Assembly: GCA_946479475.1 (NCBI GenBank)
Contig: CAMLGG010000013.1
Coordinates: 1-38,078 of the forward strand
Length of the DNA stretch: 38,078 nt
Direction: 5' to 3'
Source: an uncultured Ideonella sp.
Lineage (GTDB): Bacteria > Pseudomonadota > Gammaproteobacteria > Burkholderiales > Burkholderiaceae
Each line of letters starts with the position of its first letter. The stretch's first letter is position 1. This document shows, piece after piece, positions 32,615-38,078 of this stretch. Under the pieces are notes generated by a model that was not told the DNA's origin, made no database searches, and saw only the letters and a program-made list of their open reading frames with translations. Both the position numbers and the translations under genes were made by a program.

Positions 32615-33727
32615 TTGAACCGCCAACTATCGATCTACCTCGACTTCGTTCGATTCATGACGGCGCTGACGGTCTTCGTCGTCCACGCCAACTACCAGCG
32701 CTTCACCGGTGGCCTGCCGGTGCTCGGGCACTTGAAGGACCTCGGCAACGACGCCGTGATGGTCTTCTTCGTGCTGTCGGGCTTCGTGATCGCGCACGTG
32801 GCGGCGAAGAAGGAGGCCACCTGGCAGGAGTACGCCGCGAGCCGGCTCGCCCGGCTGTACTCGGTCGTCGTGCCGGCGCTCATCCTCACGCTCACCTTGG
32901 ACGCTGCCGGCTCGATGCTCGATCCCAGCCTCTACAGCGGCCGCTGGTACGAGTACGACCAGCCGCTGCAGCGGGTGCTCGCGGGGCTGACGTTCTCCAA
33001 CGAGCTGTGGTTCTCGTACACCCGGCCGTTCTCCAACGGGCCCTTCTGGTCGCTCGGCTACGAGCCCTGGTACTACGTGCTGTTCGGCGTGGCGTACTTC
33101 CTGCGGGGCAACGCCCGGTACGTGGCGGTGACGGCCGTGTGCCTGCTCATCGGGCCCAAGATCCTGCTGCTGATGCCGGTCTGGCTGCTGGGCGTCTGGG
33201 CCTACCGCGAGGTGGCGGCGGCCCGCGTCGGCCTCGCGCGGGGGCTGGCGCTGTTCTTCGGGTCGATGGCGATGTACCTGTTCTTCCGGCTCAACGACGG
33301 GCCGGACCACCTGCTGGACCTGAGCCGCGAGTGGTTCGGCGCCGACTTTCTCCACGACAAGCTTTCGTGGTCGCGCAAGTTTCTTTCGAGCTACCTGATC
33401 GGCATCTGCGTGGCCCTGCATTTCATCGGCGCTGCCGCCATCGCCCCGCACCTGAAGCGGCTGCCCGCGCGGCTGGAGAGTCCGATCCGCTTCGCCGCCG
33501 GGCTCACCTTCTCGCTGTACCTGCTGCACTACCCGCTGCTGCAGTTCTTCGCCGCGCTGGTGCCTTCGGCAGGCATGCAGGAGCACCGGGCCGCTTTCGT
33601 CTCCTGCGGCGTGCTGGCCGTGGTGGCACTGCTGGGCCCGGCCATCGAGCGGCAGAAGGCGCCGCTGCGCGAGCTGCTGCTGACCTGGTTCGAGAGGCGG
33701 TGGCAGCCGGTGCTCAGGCCGCGCTAG
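32615..33727 (+). CDS. Membrane acyltransferase (acyltransferase_3 family)
   Basis: A 370-residue polytopic membrane protein with about ten helices. The family opening is clear: LDFVRFMTALTVFVVHANYQRF (helix 1 with the conserved His), then DAVMVFFVLSGFVIAHVAAKKEATWQEYAASRLARLY. Later come FWSLGYEPWYYVLFGVAYF and FSLYLLHYPLLQFF. Such enzymes O-acylate surface polysaccharide, lipid A sugars, peptidoglycan or small molecules; the acceptor is unknown. There is no in-frame ATG near the 5' end. TTG at 32615 with GAGGA seven bases upstream gives MNRQLSIYLDFVRF, which fits the family. Its 3' end overlaps the convergent ribF gene by 14 bases. It is inserted between ribF and ileS. Confidence 0.9.
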   Translation: MNRQLSIYLDFVRFMTALTVFVVHANYQRFTGGLPVLGHLKDLGNDAVMVFFVLSGFVIAHVAAKKEATWQEYAASRLARLYSVVVPALILTLTLDAAGSMLDPSLYSGRWYEYDQPLQRVLAGLTFSNELWFSYTRPFSNGPFWSLGYEPWYYVLFGVAYFLRGNARYVAVTAVCLLIGPKILLLMPVWLLGVWAYREVAAARVGLARGLALFFGSMAMYLFFRLNDGPDHLLDLSREWFGADFLHDKLSWSRKFLSSYLIGICVALHFIGAAAIAPHLKRLPARLESPIRFAAGLTFSLYLLHYPLLQFFAALVPSAGMQEHRAAFVSCGVLAVVALLGPAIERQKAPLRELLLTWFERRWQPVLRPR

Positions 33728-34682
33728 CGAACCAGGCCCGGGCGTCCGCCTCGTCCTGCGCGATGCCGGCGCGCAGGGCTTCGAGCGACTCGTAACGCCG
33801 CTCGTCGTGGAGCTTGTGCAGAAGTTCCACCGAGACGAGCTCGCCGTAGCCGGATTCCGGGCCGAGCCGGGTCGGCCACTCCAGGCAGTGCGTTTCCAGC
33901 AGCACGCGCCCCGCATCCTCGACCGTCGGGCGGACGCCCAGGCTGGCGACGCCGGGCAGAGGCCGGTCGCCCAGGCCATGCACGCGGACGACGAAGATGC
34001 CCTGGGCGGCGGGCCGCTGGAACGGGAAGCGCAGGTTCAGCGTGCGGAAGCCCAGGTCCCGGCCGAGCTTGCGGCCGTGCACGACGTGGCCGCTGATGGC
34101 GTAGGGCCGGCCGAGCAGCGTGGCCGCCCGCTCCATGTCGCCCGCGGCGAGCGCCTCGCGCACCGCAGAGCTCGACACCCGGATGCCGTGCACCTCGTAG
34201 CTCATCATTCGCGCGACGTCGAAGCCGAGGCGGGCGCCGGCAGCGTCGAGCATCTCGTAGTCGCCGGCACGACGGGCGCCGAAGCGGAAGTCGTCGCCGA
34301 CCAGCACGTAGCGTGCATGCAGCCGCTCGACGAGCATCTGCCCGATGAAGGCTTCGGCGGGCAGCGATGCGAGCGACTCGTCGAAGCGCAGGACGACGAC
34401 ATCGTCGACGCCGCAGCGCGCGAGTTCGCCCAGCTTGTCCCGCAGCGTGGCGATCCGGGGCGGCGCCTTGTCCGGTGCCCCGGCCCGGGCGGCAAAGAAG
34501 TCGCGCGGATGCGGCTCGAAGGTCATCACGCAGCTGCGCACGCCGCGGTGCTTCGCCTCGCTGATCAGCAGGGCCAGCATGGCCTGGTGGCCGCGATGGA
34601 CGCCGTCGAAGTTGCCGATGGTCAGGGCGCAGCCGGGCCCGGGCAGGGCGCGTGGGTGGTGCAGGCCGCGGAGGATTCGCAT
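33714..34682 (-). CDS. ribF: Bifunctional riboflavin kinase / FAD synthetase
   Basis: A 322-residue enzyme that makes FMN from riboflavin and then FAD. The N-terminal adenylyltransferase has TIGNFDGVHRGHQAML (21-36), VMTFEPHPRDFF, VGDDFRFGARRAGD and the RVSSSAVREAL motif (168-178). The C-terminal kinase starts about residue 190 (GRPYAISGHVVHGRKLGRDLGFRTLNL). The usual kinase motif G-x-PTAN reads GFRTLN here, keeping the Thr and Asn; I expect activity. The ATG at 34682 is the first Met before the conserved region. The gene is on the ileS/lspA strand but separated from them by the acyltransferase. Confidence 0.94.
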   Translation of the reverse strand: MRILRGLHHPRALPGPGCALTIGNFDGVHRGHQAMLALLISEAKHRGVRSCVMTFEPHPRDFFAARAGAPDKAPPRIATLRDKLGELARCGVDDVVVLRFDESLASLPAEAFIGQMLVERLHARYVLVGDDFRFGARRAGDYEMLDAAGARLGFDVARMMSYEVHGIRVSSSAVREALAAGDMERAATLLGRPYAISGHVVHGRKLGRDLGFRTLNLRFPFQRPAAQGIFVVRVHGLGDRPLPGVASLGVRPTVEDAGRVLLETHCLEWPTRLGPESGYGELVSVELLHKLHDERRYESLEALRAGIAQDEADARAWFASAA

Positions 34683-34732
34683 GGGTCGGGATGATAGGTC
34701 GGGCGCACCGCCGGGGCGCGGGCGGCGGCCCG

Positions 34733-35422
34733 TCACGCGAAAGCCAGTGGATCGACCCAGCACCATTGGCCGGGCGCCAGCCCGGCCGGCAGCGCCAGCG
34801 GGCCGAAGCTGCTGCGATGCAGCGTCTCGACGCGGTTGCCCGCAGCCGCCACCATCCGCTTGACCTGGTGGTACTTGCCCTCGGTCAGCGTGAGCCTGAG
34901 GCCGCGCTCGCCGACCGCCTCGCAAGCCGCGGCGCGCACCGGCGCCGGGTCGTCGTCGAGCACCACGCCGGCCAGCAGCCGGGCGACCTGGTCCGCCGAG
35001 ACGGGATGCTTGCAGCCGACCTCGTAGACCTTGGGCACGTGCTTCCTGGGCGAGGTCAGGCGGTGGATGAGGGCGCCGTCGTCGGTCAGCAGCAGGACGC
35101 CGGTGGTGTCCTCGTCCAGCCGGCCTATGGGCTGGACGCCGCGCTCGCGCAGCGGCGCCGGCAGCAGCGTCATCACGCCGGGATGGTGGCGAGGCTTGCG
35201 CGAGCACTCGTAGCCGGCGGGCTTGTTCAGCAGCACCAGCGCCTTGGCGTGGTAGGGCCAGGCGCGACCCTCGACCTCGAGCACGAGGCCCTCGGTATCG
35301 AGCTCGGCGTCCGGGTCTTCGAGCACCTGGCCGTCGAGTCGGACCAGCCCCGCATCGACGAGGCCCGCGCAGGCCCGGCGGGTGCCGAAGCCCTGGCTGA
35401 AGAGGATCTGCGACAGCCTCAT
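34733..35422 (-). CDS. rsuA: RsuA-type 16S rRNA pseudouridine synthase
   Basis: A 229-residue enzyme that converts a uridine in 16S rRNA (U516 in E. coli) to pseudouridine. It has an N-terminal S4 RNA-binding domain (MRLSQILFSQGFGTRRACAGLVDAGLVRLDG) and the catalytic RLDEDTTGVLLLTDDG with Asp103. Also present is KVYEVGCKHPV and the C-terminal LTEGKYHQVKRMVAAAGNRVETLHR typical of the RsuA/RluB/E/F group. Closest to RsuA by length, although paralogue assignment by eye is not firm. The start overlaps the stop of the P1 peptidase gene in ATGA, so the two are co-translated. RibF follows after 50 bases. Confidence 0.92.
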   Translation of the reverse strand: MRLSQILFSQGFGTRRACAGLVDAGLVRLDGQVLEDPDAELDTEGLVLEVEGRAWPYHAKALVLLNKPAGYECSRKPRHHPGVMTLLPAPLRERGVQPIGRLDEDTTGVLLLTDDGALIHRLTSPRKHVPKVYEVGCKHPVSADQVARLLAGVVLDDDPAPVRAAACEAVGERGLRLTLTEGKYHQVKRMVAAAGNRVETLHRSSFGPLALPAGLAPGQWCWVDPLAFA

Positions 35423-36453
35423 GCGGCCGCGCCCAGCTCGCGGGCCGCCGGCAGCCCGGGCAGGCCGGTGGCCGCCCGGACGGCGCGCAGCACCGCCTGC
35501 ACGACCGCCTCGGCCGCGAGCGCCCCCAGCACGGTCAGGCCCATCGGGTCCACCCGGCCGGGCACGGCGCCCGTCGCGAGGCCGAAGAGCAGGTCGCCGT
35601 CGAGTTGCGTGTGGACGGGCGCGATGCAGCGGGCGAGTCCCGCCTGGGCCATGGCGGCGAGCCGTTGCACCTCGGCCTTGTCGAGCGCGGCATCGGTGGC
35701 GACCACTCCGATGGTGGTGGCGCTGCCGGACGACACCGCCGCCGGCCCTTCGCCTCGGGCGAGCGCCGCGACGCTGTCGTGCAGGCCCGAGCCGCGGGCG
35801 TCGCGTGCCCCGGCCACGAGGCGGCCGTCGGCCGGGTCCAGGACGTCGCCGAGGGCGTTCACCGCGACCAGCGCGCCGACCGTGTGCCGCCCGGCGCGGA
35901 TCGACGCCGTGCCGATGCCGCTCTTCATCGCGTGGGCGATGCCGAACAGCTTGCCCACGGTCGCGCCCGCACCGGCCCCGACGCAGCCCTCGGCTGGCGG
36001 CCCGGCCTGCGCGACCTCGCAGGCCGCGTAGCCCGCCGCGGCATCGGGCCGGACGGATGCGTCACCGATCCACAGGTCGAACAGCACGGCCGCCGGCACG
36101 ATCGGCACCTGGGTGGGGCCGACCGGCAGGCCATGGCCCCGCTCCTCCAGCCAGCGCATCACGCCGCCGGCGGCATCGAGGCCGAAGGCGCTGCCGCCCG
36201 TCAGCAGCAGGGCGTGGACGTGCTGCACCAGGGTGCCCGGAGCGAGCAAGGCCGTCTCGCGAGTGCCCGTTGCGCCGCCGCGCACGTCGACCGAGGCCAC
36301 CGCGCCTGCCTCGCACAGCACCACGGTGCAGCCGGTGGGCCTGCGCGGGTCGGTGAAGTGGCCGACCTTCAGGCCGGCGACGTCGCAGATCGAGCCGGGA
36401 CCCGCGGCTGTTGTTCCTGGGATGGTCATCCCGGCATGGTAGCCAGCTAACAT
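35419..36453 (-). CDS. P1-family (S58, DmpA/NylC-like) self-processing aminopeptidase
   Basis: A 344-residue Ntn-hydrolase-type protein. Landmarks are SICDVAGLKVGHFTDPRRPTGCTVVL, DVRGGATGTRETALL, LLTGGSAFGLDAAGGVMRWL, GAGAGATVGKLFG and SGIGTASI. SATTIGVVATDAALDKAEVQRLAAMAQAGLARCIAPVHTQLDGDLLF follows. Family members cut themselves to expose a Ser or Thr nucleophile; here the likely site is before Thr246 or Thr247 in SGSATTIGVVAT. Known activities range from D- or beta-aminopeptidase to nylon-oligomer hydrolase; the substrate here is unknown. Start 36453 gives MLAGYHAG; ATG at 36429 (MTIPGTT) is equally plausible and leaves more room for the divergent promoter. No signal peptide is seen. Confidence 0.9.
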   Translation of the reverse strand: MLAGYHAGMTIPGTTAAGPGSICDVAGLKVGHFTDPRRPTGCTVVLCEAGAVASVDVRGGATGTRETALLAPGTLVQHVHALLLTGGSAFGLDAAGGVMRWLEERGHGLPVGPTQVPIVPAAVLFDLWIGDASVRPDAAAGYAACEVAQAGPPAEGCVGAGAGATVGKLFGIAHAMKSGIGTASIRAGRHTVGALVAVNALGDVLDPADGRLVAGARDARGSGLHDSVAALARGEGPAAVSSGSATTIGVVATDAALDKAEVQRLAAMAQAGLARCIAPVHTQLDGDLLFGLATGAVPGRVDPMGLTVLGALAAEAVVQAVLRAVRAATGLPGLPAARELGAAA

Positions 36454-36479
36454 CGCCCGCTTTGCGGGAGCGGGGCTCG

Positions 36480-38078
36480 ATGAACTGGCGTTTCGGTCTC
36501 TTGATGCTGGCCCTCGCGGGGACGCTGCTGGGCCCGGCCCGGGCGGCCGAAGGCCGAGGCCACTCCGCCGCGCGCACGCTGCACGCGCTTTTCGATGCCG
36601 AGTGGGAGCGCAGCCTGCGCGAGACGCCCGAGGCCGCGACCTACCAGGGCGACACCCGCTACGACGACCGCTGGAGCGACCTGAGCCTGCCCGCCATCGC
36701 CGCGGGCGAGAAGGCCGAGCGCGAGGCCCTGGCCAGGCTGCAACGCATAGACCGGCGTGCCCTGTCGGCGGACGACCAGCTCAACTACGACACCTTCGCC
36801 TGGCAGCTGCAGCGGCGGGTGGAAGGCCAGCGCTTTCGCGAGTACCTCGCTCCCGTCAGCCAGCGCACCGGGGTCCAGCTGATCGCCGACATCGCGGAGA
36901 TCATGCCGTTCGAGAAGGCGGCCGACTACCGGCGCTACCTGAAGCGGCTCGCGGCGCTGCCCGTCCTGGTCGACCAGAACATCGCGCTGATGAGAGAGGG
37001 CATGCGAACCGGCCTGGTGACGCCCAGGGTGCTGATGGAGCGGGTCCCGGCCCAGATCGGCGCGCAGATCGTCGAGGACCCTTCGGCCAGCCCCTTCTAC
37101 CGGCCGTTCAAGCGCTTCCCCGAGCGCATCCCGGCGGCCGAGCGCGAGGCGCTGGCGGCCGAGGCGGCGCGCCACATCCGCGAAGGTGTCGTGCCGGCCT
37201 ACCGCAAGCTGCTGGCCTTCGTCCGGGACGAGTACCTGCCGCGTGCGGGCACCTCGATCGCCGCCATCGACCGGCCCGACGGCGCGGCCTGGTATGCGTG
37301 GCGTGCGCGCCTGAACACGACCACCGATCTCGGCATCGACCAGATCCACGAGATCGGCCTCAAGGAGGTGGCGCGCCTGCGCGCCGCGATGGACAAGCTG
37401 CAGGCCGAGATCGGCTTCACCGGCAGCCGGCAGGAGTTCTTCCGGTACCTGCGCACGGACCCGAAGTTCTTCGATCCGACGCCCGAGGCCGTGCTGCAGG
37501 ACTACCGCGCGGTGGCCAAGCGCATCGACCCCGAGCTGGCGCGCATCCTCCACGTCGTGCCGCGCATGCCCTACGGGGTGCGCCCGGTGCCGCCGGAGGC
37601 GGCGCCCGCGGCGACCGCCGGCTACTACACCGGTGGCGCCTACGACGGCAGCCGGCCCGCCTGGTTCTACGCCAACACCTACCAGCCCGAATCGCGCCCG
37701 CGCTGGGAGATGCTGGCGCTGACCCTGCACGAGGCGGTGCCCGGCCACCACACCCAGTTCGCCCGCGCGCTGGAGCTCGACGGGCTGCCCCTGTTCCGCA
37801 AGACCGCCTACTTCGTCGCGTACGGCGAAGGCTGGGCCCTCTACGCCGAGCTGCTGGGCTACGACATGGGCCTGTACGACGATCCCTACGAGCGCTTCGG
37901 CCAGCTGGCGTACGAGATGTGGCGGGCCGTCCGGCTGGTGGTGGACACGGGCATGCACGCCAAGGGCTGGAGCCGCCAGCAGGCGATCGACTACTTCAAG
38001 GACCACTCCCCCAAGGCCGAGCTGGACATCGTCAACGAGATCGACCGCTACATCGGCGACCCGGGCCAGGCCCTGGCC
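36480..38078 (+). CDS. DUF885-family exported metallopeptidase-like protein (3' end outside window)
   Basis: The visible 533 residues start with a signal peptide (MNWRFGLLMLALAGTLLGPARAAEG). They follow the DUF885 pattern: LFDAEWERSLRETPEAATYQGDTRYDDRWSDLS, then LARLQRIDRRALSADDQLNYDTF. The C-terminal half has a zinc-peptidase-like HEAVPGHH (417-424), RKTAYFVAYGEGWALYAELLG with a possible third ligand Glu, and MWRAVRLVVDTGMHAKGWSRQQAIDYF. The arrangement resembles M3/M32-type carboxy- or oligopeptidases; the exact activity is not established. About 60-70 residues are missing relative to typical members (near 600). The ATG at 36480 is preceded by GGGAGCGGGG. It is divergent from the P1 peptidase gene with only 26 bases (or 50) between starts. 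Confidence 0.92.
   Translation, partial: MNWRFGLLMLALAGTLLGPARAAEGRGHSAARTLHALFDAEWERSLRETPEAATYQGDTRYDDRWSDLSLPAIAAGEKAEREALARLQRIDRRALSADDQLNYDTFAWQLQRRVEGQRFREYLAPVSQRTGVQLIADIAEIMPFEKAADYRRYLKRLAALPVLVDQNIALMREGMRTGLVTPRVLMERVPAQIGAQIVEDPSASPFYRPFKRFPERIPAAEREALAAEAARHIREGVVPAYRKLLAFVRDEYLPRAGTSIAAIDRPDGAAWYAWRARLNTTTDLGIDQIHEIGLKEVARLRAAMDKLQAEIGFTGSRQEFFRYLRTDPKFFDPTPEAVLQDYRAVAKRIDPELARILHVVPRMPYGVRPVPPEAAPAATAGYYTGGAYDGSRPAWFYANTYQPESRPRWEMLALTLHEAVPGHHTQFARALELDGLPLFRKTAYFVAYGEGWALYAELLGYDMGLYDDPYERFGQLAYEMWRAVRLVVDTGMHAKGWSRQQAIDYFKDHSPKAELDIVNEIDRYIGDPGQALA

Noticed and set aside
1..38078. CRISPR arrays, tRNA/rRNA genes, insertion sequences or prophage
   Set aside because: I looked for regularly spaced repeats, cloverleaf-like sequences, transposase motifs and att-like repeats and found none.

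Overview
The window reads as chromosomal DNA of a very GC-rich betaproteobacterium, most likely a Burkholderiales of the Rubrivivax/Leptothrix/Methylibium type. This placement is inferred from base composition, from neighbourhoods such as recJ beside an RpfE-like gene, ribF/ileS/lspA and tyrS/M23 peptidase/anmK, and from the abundance of c-type cytochromes. It was not tested by search. I see no tRNA, rRNA, CRISPR array, insertion sequence, integrase or phage gene.

Layout. 1-2.3 kb: 5' part of an RlmN/Cfr-type radical SAM methyltransferase gene, a cupin gene and a divergent LacI regulator. 2.3-6.6 kb: a secreted S53 (sedolisin) peptidase, then recJ translationally coupled to an RpfE-like gene. 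7.0-15.0 kb: an orphan membrane histidine kinase followed by two tandem copies of a three-gene periplasmic alcohol-oxidation unit. Each unit encodes a PQQ alcohol dehydrogenase with the lanthanide-type D-Y-D motif, a periplasmic substrate-binding-like protein (XoxJ/MxaJ type) and a small c-type cytochrome (XoxG-like role). 15.1-18.4 kb: lolC-lolD, a small membrane protein and a TatD-family hydrolase. 18.4-20.5 kb: two small cytochromes c flanking an orphan branched-chain-amino-acid-type binding protein. 20.7-24.0 kb (minus strand): dtd, a cation diffusion facilitator, an FKBP isomerase and tyrS. 24.2-27.7 kb: M23 murein peptidase, anmK and a glycine-zipper protein. 27.7-35.4 kb (mostly minus): a second orphan binding protein, lspA, ileS, a plus-strand acyltransferase lodged between ileS and ribF, ribF and an RsuA-type pseudouridine synthase. 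35.4-38.1 kb: a P1-family (S58) peptidase and a divergent, 3'-truncated DUF885 metallopeptidase.

The most interesting part is the duplicated dehydrogenase/binding-protein/cytochrome operon. Within each copy the genes overlap by ATGA, except the last junction of copy 2. The two copies have different control DNA. Copy 2 has an FNR-type box and a perfect palindrome sitting in the spacer of a candidate sigma-70 promoter. It also has a long hairpin plus a terminator-like stem-loop inside the reading frame of its binding-protein gene, between the start codon and the signal peptide. A likely working model is that the dehydrogenase oxidises an alcohol in the periplasm and passes electrons to the paired cytochrome c, with the two copies differently regulated. 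The metal, the substrate and the regulators remain inferences.
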